DNA from: Actinomycetes bacterium
Lineage (GTDB): Bacteria; Actinomycetota; Actinomycetes; Actinomycetales; Cellulomonadaceae
Assembly (NCBI GenBank): GCA_023432565.1
Contig: JAEYUL010000065.1
Span: forward strand, 1-19,399
DNA length: 19,399 bases
Direction of reading: 5' to 3'
A model generated the notes under the pieces. The model saw nothing but the letters and a program-made list of their open reading frames with translations, did no database searches and had not been told where the DNA came from. Below, piece after piece: positions 6,664-15,338 of the stretch; within the stretch, counting starts at the first letter, position 1, and each line of letters begins with the position of its first letter. The position numbers and the translations under genes were made by a program.

Positions 6664-7395
6664 TCAGCCGCCGAGCTCGACGATGCCGTTCTGGTACGCC
6701 CAGACCACGGCCTGCAGCCGGGATCGCACACCGAGCTTGGGCATCGCGCGGGCGAGGTGGGACTTCACCGTCGAGACCTCGACGACGAGCGTCGCGGCGA
6801 TCTCCTCGTTGGACATCCCCTGGGCGAGCAGCAGCAGGATGTCGAGCTCGCGCGGCGTCAGCAGCTCCGTGGCGCGCGCCGCGGTCACCGGCTGGGTCCG
6901 CCGCCGCGTGACGACCTCCCGCAGGACGCGCTTGGTCAGCGCGTTGGCGAGCATGCCCTGACCGGCGGCGACCGAGCGCACCGCGTCGACGAGGACCGCG
7001 GGCTCGGCGTCCTTGAGCAGGAACCCCGACGCGCCGGCCTCGAGCGCGCCGAACAGGTACTCGTCGACGTCGAACGTCGTCAGGATCAGCACGGGGACGG
7101 GGTCCTCGACGTCGGGGCCGCACAGCGCGCGCGTCGCGGTGATGCCGTCGGTCCCGGGCATCCGGATGTCCATGCAGACGACGTCCGGGCGCAGCGCACG
7201 CGCGAGCTCGACGGCCGTCGCGCCGTCGGCGGCCTGCCCCACGACGGTGATGTCCGGTTCGGTGTCGAGCATCGTCGACAGGCCGGTGCGCACGAGCGCC
7301 TGGTCGTCGGCCACGACCACGCGGATCCCGCCCGTCGAGCCGCCCGTGCCGTCGTCGGACGCGAGGCCGCTCGGCGCGCTGGTCTGGTCGGTCAT
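6664..7395 (-). CDS. LuxR/NarL-type response regulator
   Basis: A 243-residue two-component response regulator. An N-terminal Ser/Gly-rich stretch of about 23 residues precedes the receiver domain (24-145), with acidic pair Asp30/Asp31, phosphoacceptor Asp76 in VVCMDIRMPG, Thr106 and Lys128. A linker leads to a LuxR-type helix-turn-helix (about 176-240: LTPRELDILLLLAQGMSNEEIAATLVVEVSTVKSH). Phosphorylation by the paired kinase should promote dimerisation and DNA binding. Its ATG overlaps the kinase stop by 4 bp (ATGA), so the two are cotranslated. The nearest plausible target is the ABC operon directly downstream, where a perfect palindrome lies. That link is inferred from position. Confidence 0.94.
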   Translation of the reverse strand: MTDQTSAPSGLASDDGTGGSTGGIRVVVADDQALVRTGLSTMLDTEPDITVVGQAADGATAVELARALRPDVVCMDIRMPGTDGITATRALCGPDVEDPVPVLILTTFDVDEYLFGALEAGASGFLLKDAEPAVLVDAVRSVAAGQGMLANALTKRVLREVVTRRRTQPVTAARATELLTPRELDILLLLAQGMSNEEIAATLVVEVSTVKSHLARAMPKLGVRSRLQAVVWAYQNGIVELGG

Positions 7396-8660
7396 GGCGT
7401 GTCGCCCTCCGGGGTCGTCGGGTCGGCCGACGGGACGGTGAGGCGGACCTGCCAGCCCCCCTCGCCCGTCGGACCGTACCGGAGGCGCGCACCGGTGACC
7501 TCGGCCCGTTCACGCATCCCGACGAGCCCGTACCCCGGCTCGTGCGCGGGCGCGGCGGCGTCGTGCGGCGGCGGGCCGTTGCGGACCGTGACGACGAGCA
7601 GGTCGTCGGTCCGTGCATCGAGGTGCACCTCGCACGCAGCTCCTGGCGCGTGCCGGCCGGCGTTCGCGAGCGCCTCCTGCACCGTGCGGTAGACGACGAG
7701 CTGGGCGAGCGGTCCCAGCGCCCCCGAGGCGGCGAGCGTGTCCACCGGTCCCGAGCGTCGCAGCGCCACGTCGAGGCCTTGAGCACGTGCGCCGGCCACG
7801 AGCTCGGCGACCCCGGCGAGCGTCTCCATCCGCACGACGCCCGCCTGCTCGCCCGGGGCGTCGTCGTCCCGCAGCAGCACGACGAGGTGGCGCAGGTCCC
7901 GCAGCATCGCGGTGCTCTGCTCGCGGACCTGCGCGACCGCGGCCTTCGCACCCGCGGGGTCGACGTCGATCTGGCGACCGATCGCGCCGGTCATCACGGC
8001 GATGCCCGACAGGTGGTGCGCGGCGATGTCGTGCAGCTCGCGGGCCATCGCGGTGCGTTCACGCTCCACGGCGACCTGCACGAGCGCGTCGTGCTCGCGG
8101 GCACGTGCCGCGAGCGAGTCGGCCGTGGCCGCGCGGGCCTCGCGGCGCGCCCCCACGACCGTCGCGGCGACCACCGGCAGCCCCACGGCACCCAGCGCCT
8201 GCACCAGACCCCCCGTGACCGCGATCGCCACCTCGGTCCCGATGCGCAGCTCGGCCCAGGTGACCCCGCAGGCGACGAGCAGCCCGGCGACCACGAGCGC
8301 GGGCGCGGTGCGCGCCCGACCCCGGGCCAACGAGACCTCGTACGCGGCCACCAGCACGGCGACGAGGCCGACCCCGATGCCCTCGCCGAGCCCGGCCAGC
8401 GCGGGGACGCCGGCCGCGACCGCGACGAGGACGCGCCCGTCTGCGGGCGCGCGGGACGCGAGCGCCACCGACTGCAGGACGAGGACCGCCACGGCCCACC
8501 ACCACGACGCCGTGCCCAGGGCGGGCACGCCCACGGCCCCCGTCGGGTCGGCAGCGTGCAGCAGCGCCGCCACCACGAGCAGCAGCAGTCCGAGCGCCCC
8601 GCACGTCGCCGGGACGGCGAGGCGCGCGGGGCGCAGGCGGTGGCGATCGCGGTCGTTCAC
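7392..8660 (-). CDS. Sensor histidine kinase, HisKA_3 (NarL-partner) type
   Basis: A 422-residue membrane-bound kinase. Hydrophobic segments at about 20-37, 52-70, 77-110, 119-136 and 143-170 make a polytopic sensor domain with short loops, hinting that it senses within or at the membrane. The dimerisation domain carries ERERTAMARELHDIAAHHLSGIAV with phosphoacceptor His210, followed by a degenerate HATPase_c domain with EALANAGRHAPG (N-box, Asn333) and GYGLVGMRER (G-box). This architecture is standard for partners of LuxR-type regulators. I chose GTG 8660 because a TATCGT -10 box ends 7 nt before it, which predicts a leaderless transcript; GTG 8669 in frame overlaps that box. The gene overlaps the response regulator by 4 bp and lies 54 bp after galK on the same strand. 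Confidence 0.92.
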   Translation of the reverse strand: MNDRDRHRLRPARLAVPATCGALGLLLLVVAALLHAADPTGAVGVPALGTASWWWAVAVLVLQSVALASRAPADGRVLVAVAAGVPALAGLGEGIGVGLVAVLVAAYEVSLARGRARTAPALVVAGLLVACGVTWAELRIGTEVAIAVTGGLVQALGAVGLPVVAATVVGARREARAATADSLAARAREHDALVQVAVERERTAMARELHDIAAHHLSGIAVMTGAIGRQIDVDPAGAKAAVAQVREQSTAMLRDLRHLVVLLRDDDAPGEQAGVVRMETLAGVAELVAGARAQGLDVALRRSGPVDTLAASGALGPLAQLVVYRTVQEALANAGRHAPGAACEVHLDARTDDLLVVTVRNGPPPHDAAAPAHEPGYGLVGMRERAEVTGARLRYGPTGEGGWQVRLTVPSADPTTPEGDTP

Positions 8661-8667
8661 GCGAGTC

Positions 8668-8673
8668 ACGATA
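8668..8673 (-). promoter_or_regulatory. -10 box TATCGT of the kinase-regulator operon
   Basis: TATCGT (minus strand 8673-8668) is followed by GACTCGC and then GTG at 8660, the spacing expected for a leaderless mRNA. No -35 consensus is visible 16-18 nt upstream. It would make the two-component operon independent of the gal operon that ends just before it. Confidence 0.55.
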
Positions 8674-8714
8674 GGGGCGTCCGCCGCGCTCGGGAGCGGG
8701 GACGGCCACCCGGG

Positions 8715-9880
<1,166 letters not shown>

Positions 9881-9884
<4 letters not shown>

Positions 9885-11059
9885 GCGAGCTCCTGCAGGC
9901 GGGCCGCGATGCGCTCGGGCGTCGTGTCGCTCACCCACGCGGCCACGCCCGACTCGACGCCCGCGAGGTACTTCAGCCTGCCAGGTGCGCGCAGCACGGA
10001 GAACAGCTGCAGCGACAGCCGCCAGTCCTCGCGGCCCTCGCGGGCCGGTGCCTGGTGCCAGCCGGAGATGTACGGCAGGGGCATCGGGACCTCGTCGTCG
10101 ACGAAGAAGAGGTCCAGGCGGCGCAGCAGCTCGAGGTAGCTCGTCGCGAGGTCGGCGCGCTCGTCGTGCGACAGCGCGGGCAGGTCCGGGACGTCCCGCC
10201 GGGGCACCAGGTGCACCTCGACGGGCCAGCGCGCGGCGAACGGCACGTAGGCGACCCAGTGCTCGGACTCCAGGACCACGCGCGTGCCGTGCCGCAGCTC
10301 GGCGTCGAGGACGTCGCGTCCCAGCAGGTTGCCGGTGCGCGCGCGGTGCTCGCGGGCGGCCGCGAGCATCGTCGCGGTGCGCGGCGCGAGGTACGGCAGC
10401 GCGTAGACCTGCCCGTGCGGGTGGTGCAGCGTGACGCCCACCTCGCGGCCACGGTTCTCGAACACGAACACCTGCTCGACGCCCGCGACCGCGTTGAGCG
10501 CGGCCGTGCGGTGCGCCCACGCCTCGATGATCGTGCGCATCCGCCGCGGGCCGACGGTGGCCAGCGAGGCGGTCGCGTCCGACGAGAAGCACACGACCTC
10601 GCAGCGGCCGACGGCCGCGCGCGTCTGCCACAGCGGCTCGTCGTCGAGCAGCGCGATCTCGTCGTCGACGCCGGGGACGCGCACCAGCGAGGGGAAGCGG
10701 TTCTCGAACACGACCACGTCGTAGTCGTCGGCGGGGATCTCGCCGTCCTGGTAGGCCGCGCCGGGCTGTGCCGGCGCGAGCGGGTTGGCGTCCGCCGGGG
10801 GCAGGAACGTGCGGTTCATGCGGTGGGCGGCCATCGCCACCCACTCGCCGGTCAACGGGTCGCGCCGCAGCTGGGGGCCGTCGGGCGTGCGGCCGTCCGG
10901 ACCGGGGGAGAACCGGTCAGCCAGCGGGCGCGGGTCGTCGAGGCGGCGCGTCGCGGTGCCGGAGACGTAGGGCTCGGAGTCGTCGAAGTACAGCAGCTCG
11001 CGTCCGTCGGCGAGCAGCGTGGAGGTGACCCGCACCGCGGCGCGGGTGTCGGTGATCAT
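9881..11059 (-). CDS. galT: Galactose-1-phosphate uridylyltransferase
   Basis: A 392-residue GalT that exchanges UMP between UDP-glucose and galactose 1-phosphate, the second Leloir step. The HIT-superfamily active site LHHPHGQVYA holds the nucleophile His215 in HPHGQ. The N-terminal RRDPLTGEWVAMAAHRMNR (about 65-83), the VVVFENRFPSL block (116-125) and the C-terminal KYLAGVESG (363-371) are typical. The CPLCP-type zinc site seen in many homologues reads NPLAP here (92-96), so both zinc cysteines are absent. ATG 11059 overlaps the DeoR stop (ATGA) and starts the conserved sequence, whereas an in-frame upstream extension to 11212 is antisense-like Arg/Pro sequence. It is translationally coupled to galK downstream. 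Confidence 0.95.
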
Positions 11060-11862
11060 GCCGGGGCCCCGGGCCGGCGGGGTGCCTGCGCCGGCACCGT
11101 CTGGAGCCGGTCGCGCAGCAGGCGGTGGGCGGCGGGAGGTGCCTCGTCGTCCATGACGACCAGGTCGACCTCGTCGAGGTCGGCGATCTTCGCCAGGCCC
11201 ACGACGCCCCACTTGGTGTGGTCAGCGAGCACCGTGGTCGCGGCGGCGCACTCCATGAGCGCGCGATCGGTGGCCGCCTCGGCCAGGTTCGGGGTGCAGA
11301 GCCCGGACTCGTCGAGCCCGTGCACGCCGAGGAACGCGCGGTCGACCCGCAGCAGGCCGAGCGAGGCGTCGGCGACGCGCCCGACGAGCGCATCGGACGG
11401 CGTCCGCACGCCACCGGTCAGGACGACCTCGAGGCCTCGGGGGGCGGCGCTGCGGTGCAGGGCCTCGGCGATGCGCAGCCCGTTGGTCACCACGGTGAAC
11501 GGCCGCAGGTTGGCGTCCGCGGCGACGAGCTCGGCGAGCCGGTAGGTCGTCGAGCCGGCCGAGAGCGCGACGGTCTGGCCGGGTTCGAGGTCAGCGTGCG
11601 CGGCGCGTGCGATGGCAGCCTTCTGGGGGCCCGCGTGCTCGACCTTGACGTCGAACCCCGGCTCGTCCGACGCGCGCGACCCGCCTGGGGCGACGGCGCC
11701 GCCGTGCACCCGGCGCACGCGACCCGCACGGGCCAGCTCGGCGATGTCGCGGCGGATCGTCATGTCGGAGACGCCGAGCTCGGCGACGAGGTCCGCGACG
11801 CGGGCGGCCCCGTGCTCGCGGACGGCGGCCAGGATCAGCTCGTGTCGTTGGCTAGCCAGCAC
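11056..11862 (-). CDS. DeoR-family transcriptional regulator of the gal operon
   Basis: A 268-residue sugar-responsive repressor. The N-terminal helix-turn-helix (residues 5-56) has the DeoR signature RVADLVAELGVSDMTIRRDIAELARAGRVRRVHGGAV. The C-terminal DeoR sensor domain contains SAGSTTYRLA (101-110) and LADHTKWG (212-219), which in this family hold a phosphosugar. As first gene of a 4-bp-overlapping operon with galT and galK it most likely represses that operon until a galactose-derived metabolite accumulates; the effector is inferred. I prefer GTG 11862 because DeoR proteins usually begin a few residues before SQRHELI and GACCAT sits 6 nt upstream as a possible -10. GTG 11880 would add six residues. 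A GAAC/AAAG repeat cluster lies immediately upstream. Confidence 0.9.
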   Translation of the reverse strand: MLASQRHELILAAVREHGAARVADLVAELGVSDMTIRRDIAELARAGRVRRVHGGAVAPGGSRASDEPGFDVKVEHAGPQKAAIARAAHADLEPGQTVALSAGSTTYRLAELVAADANLRPFTVVTNGLRIAEALHRSAAPRGLEVVLTGGVRTPSDALVGRVADASLGLLRVDRAFLGVHGLDESGLCTPNLAEAATDRALMECAAATTVLADHTKWGVVGLAKIADLDEVDLVVMDDEAPPAAHRLLRDRLQTVPAQAPRRPGAPA

Positions 11863-11880
11863 CTGAACATGGTCGCACAC

Positions 11881-11898
11881 GAACGAACAGAAAGAAAC
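11881..11898 (-). promoter_or_regulatory. Tandem TTTC/GTTC repeats, candidate DeoR operator
   Basis: Read on the minus strand the segment is GTTTCTTTCTGTTCGTTC, with four near-direct repeats of TTTC or GTTC. DeoR-family operators such as those of AgaR are built from repeated TTTC-like half-sites. The element lies about 20-36 nt before the preferred regulator start, so a bound repressor would cover the promoter. It is AT-rich for this window. Confidence 0.5.
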
Positions 11899-11952
11899 AA
11901 CCGGAGCGACGGCGGCGAGAGCGCCGGGAGCGTGACCGCAGCGCCCGGCCGC

Positions 11953-13101
11953 TCAGCGCCCGGCGGGCGACAGGCCGAGCGAACGCCCCGCCAGGCCGCG
12001 GGGCCGCTCGCTGATCGTGCGGGCGATCTGCACGAGCGCACGGGCCGCAGGGGAGCTCGGGTGGCTGCGCACCACCGGCTCGCCCACGTCGCCGCCTTCC
12101 CGCAGCGCGACGTCGAGCGGGATCTGGCCCAGCAACGGCACGTCACCGCCCGTCAGCTCCGTGAGGCGGTGCGCCACGCGCGCGCCGCCGCCCGAGCCGA
12201 ACAGCTCGAGCCGGGAGCCGTCGGGCTGCTCGAGCCACGACATGTTCTCGACCACGCCCACCACCTGCTGGCGCGTCTGCACCGCGACCGACCCGGCGCG
12301 CTCGGCCACCTCGGCGGCGGCGTCCTGCGGCGTGGTCACGACGACGATCTGCGAGCCGGGCAGCAGCTGGGCCACCGAGATCGCGATGTCGCCCGTCCCC
12401 GGCGGCAGGTCCAGCAGCAGCACGTCCAGGTCGCCCCAGAACACGTCCGCGAGGAACTGCTGCAGCGCACGGTGGAGCATGGGGCCACGCCACACCACGG
12501 GCTGGCCCGGCGGGACGAACATGCCGATCGAGACGACCTTGACGTCGTGCGCCACCGGCGGCAGCAGCATGTCGTCGACCTTCGTCGGCGGGCGGTCCAC
12601 CCCCAGCATGCGCGGGATCGAGAAGCCGTAGATGTCGGCGTCGACCACGCCGACGCGCAGGCCGTCGGCCGCGAGCGCGACCGCGAGGTTCGCCGTCACC
12701 GACGACTTGCCCACGCCGCCCTTGCCCGACGCGATCGCGAACACCTTGGTCAGGGACGACGCCTGCGCGAACGGGATCGTCGGCTCGGCATCCGTGCCGC
12801 GCAGCGTGCGCCGCAGCTCGGCGCGCTGCTCGGCGCTCATCACGCCCAGCTCGACCGCGACCTCGCGGACGCCCTCGAGCGGGGCGACCGCGGCCGTGAC
12901 GTCGCGCGTGAGGGTGTCCTTGAGCGGGCAGCCCGCGGTCGTCAGGTCGAGCCCCACGACGACGCGGTCGCCGTCGACCGTCACCGAACGGACCATCCCG
13001 AGCTCGGTGATCGGGCGGCGGATCTCGGGGTCCTGCACGCTCGCGAGCGCGGCGTGGACGGCCTCGGTCAGGGTGGCGTCGGTGGGGGGCACGACGACCA
13101 T
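11953..13101 (-). CDS. mrp: Mrp/NBP35-family iron-sulfur carrier ATPase
   Basis: A 382-residue P-loop ATPase thought to hold and deliver iron-sulfur clusters to apoproteins in the cytoplasm. An N-terminal MIP18/DUF59 domain (about 9-100) includes the conserved Cys58 in TTAGCPL. The ParA/MinD-like domain has deviant Walker A SGKGGVGKSS (125-134), DADIYG (154-159) and LLDLPPGTGD (229-238). The closing sequence RGLAGRSLGL and the whole layout match the mycobacterial Mrp I remember. The CxxC metal site of E. coli Mrp is missing (VENMSWLEQPDGSRLELFGSGGG), as in other actinobacterial copies. ATG 13101 is the conventional start, but a TAGCAT -10 box overlaps it and points to GTG 13092, three codons later, as a leaderless start. 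It is downstream of the DUF1003 region on neither strand; its own promoter separates it. Confidence 0.94.
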   Translation of the reverse strand: MVVVPPTDATLTEAVHAALASVQDPEIRRPITELGMVRSVTVDGDRVVVGLDLTTAGCPLKDTLTRDVTAAVAPLEGVREVAVELGVMSAEQRAELRRTLRGTDAEPTIPFAQASSLTKVFAIASGKGGVGKSSVTANLAVALAADGLRVGVVDADIYGFSIPRMLGVDRPPTKVDDMLLPPVAHDVKVVSIGMFVPPGQPVVWRGPMLHRALQQFLADVFWGDLDVLLLDLPPGTGDIAISVAQLLPGSQIVVVTTPQDAAAEVAERAGSVAVQTRQQVVGVVENMSWLEQPDGSRLELFGSGGGARVAHRLTELTGGDVPLLGQIPLDVALREGGDVGEPVVRSHPSSPAARALVQIARTISERPRGLAGRSLGLSPAGR

Positions 13102-13105
13102 GCTA
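13100..13105 (-). promoter_or_regulatory. -10 box TAGCAT of mrp
   Basis: TAGCAT (minus strand 13105-13100) fits TANNNT and runs into the nominal ATG. After 7 nt (GGTCGTC) comes GTG at 13092. If this box is used, the mRNA begins at or near that GTG and lacks the ATG. Confidence 0.5.
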
Positions 13106-13182
13106 GGTCGGCCGCGGGGCGTTCCGTCCGGGCCGTCCGGCCCCCGGCCGCTGCAGGACCGTGACCCGCCGCGCCGCAGCGG

Positions 13183-13764
13183 TCAGGCGCCGGCCCGCCG
13201 CCGGTCCGGCTTGCGCTCACCACGAGGGCGCGGCTCGGCCTTGTCCGAGGAGGCGGCGTCCTCGTCCTCGTCCTCGTGCTCCGCGGCGAGGTCCTCGAGC
13301 AGGTTGCGCAGCTCGGAGCGCACGAAGTCACGCGTCGCGACCTCGCCGAGAGCGATCCGCAGCGCGGCCATCTCCCGCGCGAGGTACTCGGTGTCCGCGA
13401 GGTTGCGTTCGGCGCGCTGGCGGTCCTGCTCGGCCTGGACGCGGTCACGGTCCGTCTGCCGGTTGGCGGCCAGCAGGATCAGGGGTGCGGCGTAGGACGC
13501 CTGCAGCGACAGCATCAGCGTGAGCGCCGTGAACCCGTTGGCCGCCTTGTCGAACCGCAGGTGCTCCGGCCCCCAGGAGTTCCAGCTGAGCCAGACGACG
13601 CAGAAGATCGTCAGCCAGAAGATGAACGACGGCGTCCCCAGGAAGCGCGCGATGCTCTCCGAGACCCGCCCTGCGGCGTCCTGGTCGCTGGACCCGCGCG
13701 AGAGCAGCGGGCGCGGGAACAGGGAGCGGCGCGACTCGCGCGGCTGGTCGAGACGCTCAGCCAC
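13183..13764 (-). CDS. DUF1003 membrane protein
   Basis: A 193-residue protein of the DUF1003 family, whose biochemical role is unknown. Two membrane segments are visible, about 46-64 (SFIFWLTIFCVVWLSWNSW) and 78-99 (FTALTLMLSLQASYAAPLILL). They are followed by the family's NRQTDRDRVQAEQDRQRAERN stretch (101-121), likely a coiled coil, and a charged tail with an acidic run EDEDED and a basic end. GTG 13764 overlaps the stop of the PRC-MgtE_N-CBS gene by 8 bp, with a Gly-rich GGCGG before it; GTG 13791 would give a longer overlap. In actinobacteria I recall this gene following the same CBS-domain gene, so a shared role linked to membrane or divalent-cation homeostasis is plausible but unproven. 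Confidence 0.88.
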   Translation of the reverse strand: MAERLDQPRESRRSLFPRPLLSRGSSDQDAAGRVSESIARFLGTPSFIFWLTIFCVVWLSWNSWGPEHLRFDKAANGFTALTLMLSLQASYAAPLILLAANRQTDRDRVQAEQDRQRAERNLADTEYLAREMAALRIALGEVATRDFVRSELRNLLEDLAAEHEDEDEDAASSDKAEPRPRGERKPDRRRAGA

Positions 13765-15073
13765 GGCCCACCGCCGGCCGGGTCGCGCCACGCGGGGCGG
13801 GAGCGCTCGAGGCCGGCAGCCCGCCCGGCTCGTCGTCCTGCTCGCGCCAGTCCTCGGGCAGCAGGTGGTCCAGCACGTCGTCGACGGAGACGGCGCCCAG
13901 CAGCCTCTTGTCGGCGTCGACCACGGGCAGTGCCAGCAGGTTGTACGTCGCGAGCTGGCGCGTCACCGCCATGAGCGGCGCGCCCGCCTCGACCGGCTCG
14001 ACGTCCGAGTCGACGATCGACCCGATCGGCTCGTGGGGCGGCTCGCGCAGCAGGCGCTGCAGGTGCACCACACCGATGTAGCGGCCCGTGGGCGTCTCGA
14101 GCGGCGGGCGGACGACGAACACCATCGAGGCGAGCGCCGGCGCCAGGTCCTGCCGCCGGACGTGGGCGAGCGCCGCGGCGATCGGCGTCTCCGGTCCCAG
14201 GACCACGGGCTCGGTGGTCATGAGGCCACCGGCGGTGTTGTCCTCGTACGCGAGCAGGCGCCGCACGTCGCGCGCCTCCTCGGGCTCCATGAGCTCGAGG
14301 AGCTCGGCGACCTGCTCGTCGGGCAGCTCGCCCAGCAGGTCGGCCGCGTCGTCGGGCTCCATGGCCTCCAGCACGTCGGCCGCGCGCCCCAGCTCCAGGC
14401 CGCGCAGGATCGCCACCTGGTCGTCGCCCGGGAGCTCCTCGAGCACGTCGGCGAGCCGGTCGTTGTCGAGCGCTGTGGCGACCTCGAGGCGGCGCGTGGT
14501 GCCCAGGTCGTGCAGGAGGTCGGCCAGGTCGGCGGGCTTGAGGTCCTCGTACTGCGCCAGCAGCAGCTCGGCACCCTGGTGCCCGGCCGCGCGGGCCAGG
14601 CCCGTGACCTCGTTGATCGCCACGAGCTGCGTCTCGCCGCGACGCCGCAGCAGTCCGCGGTGACCGGGGACGTCGCGACGCACGAACAGCTTGGAGACCA
14701 CCCAGTCGTTGTTGCGCTGCAGCTCGATCGCGACGTCCTCGATCGTCGCGGAGCCGCCGCCGACCAGGTCGACCGTGCGGTCCAGGAGCTCGCCGACCAC
14801 CAAGGTCTCGAACGCCCGCTGCTCGAAGCGGCGCATGTTCACCAAGCCGGTCGAGATGACCTGGCCCGGGTCGATCGCGGTGACGCGCGTGAGCGGCAGG
14901 AACACGCGCCGCCGACCGGGCACCTCGACCACGAGACCCACCGCGCGCGGGGCTCCCTTGGGGCGCACGAGCACGACGACGTCGCGCACGCGGCCGACCT
15001 GGTCACCGAGGGGATCGAACACCGTGGTGCCGGCCAGGCGTGCGACGAACACCCGGGTGCCGACGCTGCTCAC
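13757..15073 (-). CDS. PRC-barrel, MgtE_N and CBS-pair protein without a channel domain
   Basis: A 438-residue soluble protein often annotated as a magnesium transporter but lacking membrane segments. A PRC-barrel-like domain occupies about 5-80 (FDPLGDQVGRVRDVVVLV). An MgtE_N superhelical repeat domain spans about 175-285, with repeated LADVLEELPGDDQ and AADLLGELPDEQV units. It is joined by the MgtE-type YEDNTAGGLMTTE to a pair of CBS domains (285-345 and 350-405; GSIVDSDV, LALPVVDADKRLLGAVSVDDVLDHLLPEDW). In true MgtE these parts sense cytoplasmic Mg2+ and gate the pore. A TAGGCT -10 box ends 6 nt before GTG 15073, supporting this start as leaderless. It overlaps the DUF1003 gene by 8 bp. 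I infer a cytoplasmic Mg2+ or nucleotide sensor acting on a partner. Confidence 0.9.
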   Translation of the reverse strand: MSSVGTRVFVARLAGTTVFDPLGDQVGRVRDVVVLVRPKGAPRAVGLVVEVPGRRRVFLPLTRVTAIDPGQVISTGLVNMRRFEQRAFETLVVGELLDRTVDLVGGGSATIEDVAIELQRNNDWVVSKLFVRRDVPGHRGLLRRRGETQLVAINEVTGLARAAGHQGAELLLAQYEDLKPADLADLLHDLGTTRRLEVATALDNDRLADVLEELPGDDQVAILRGLELGRAADVLEAMEPDDAADLLGELPDEQVAELLELMEPEEARDVRRLLAYEDNTAGGLMTTEPVVLGPETPIAAALAHVRRQDLAPALASMVFVVRPPLETPTGRYIGVVHLQRLLREPPHEPIGSIVDSDVEPVEAGAPLMAVTRQLATYNLLALPVVDADKRLLGAVSVDDVLDHLLPEDWREQDDEPGGLPASSAPAPRGATRPAVGRG

Positions 15074-15079
15074 GCGGTC

Positions 15080-15085
15080 AGCCTA
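15080..15085 (-). promoter_or_regulatory. -10 box TAGGCT of the MgtE_N-CBS / DUF1003 operon
   Basis: TAGGCT (minus strand 15085-15080), then GACCGC, then GTG at 15073. The 6-nt spacing predicts transcription starting at the start codon. No Shine-Dalgarno sequence precedes the GTG. Confidence 0.6.
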
Positions 15086-15338
15086 GACGCCGGGCGTCGC
15101 CCGCACGCGCGTGCCACCCCGAGGCGTCCCGGCCCGGCCGCCCGCCCGCCCTCCGTCGCACACCACCGACCGTCGACGACCCCGTGGCTGCTCAGGCTCA
15201 CGGGCCGCTCCGCCGGAGCGGTCGCCGGGTCGTGAGCGGGGTCGTCGGTCGTGGTCGCCGGGGGAGGGGATCGGGCGGCTCGTGCGTGCGATGGGCGGCG
15301 CCTGGTCAATCCCCAGGTCGGCGAGGGAGGATCGGTCC
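15086..15338. other. Divergent intergenic region with a hairpin
   Basis: About 250 bp separate the leftward CBS-domain operon and the rightward stress-protein gene. A near-perfect inverted repeat CCGCTCCGCCGGAGCGG lies at 15205-15221, with 7-bp arms and a 3-nt loop. A smaller one, CCTGG and CCAGG around 7 nt, is at 15301-15317, next to the ribosome site GGGAGG at 15325-15330. I see no convincing -10/-35 pair for the rightward gene and no coding sequence. Confidence 0.45.

Noticed and set aside
3863..8660. A new defence or secreted-product island
   Set aside because: The kinase, regulator and ABC pair is a common actinobacterial sense-and-export layout. No nuclease, toxin, biosynthetic or mobile-element gene accompanies it.
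11125..13164. A 679-codon plus-strand open frame over the DeoR and mrp genes
   Set aside because: Same reasoning: it is antisense to two well-supported genes, lacks domains, and has atypical composition.
13757..15073. Calling this gene a magnesium transporter
   Set aside because: MgtE_N and CBS domains are present but there is no transmembrane channel domain, so transport is not supported.
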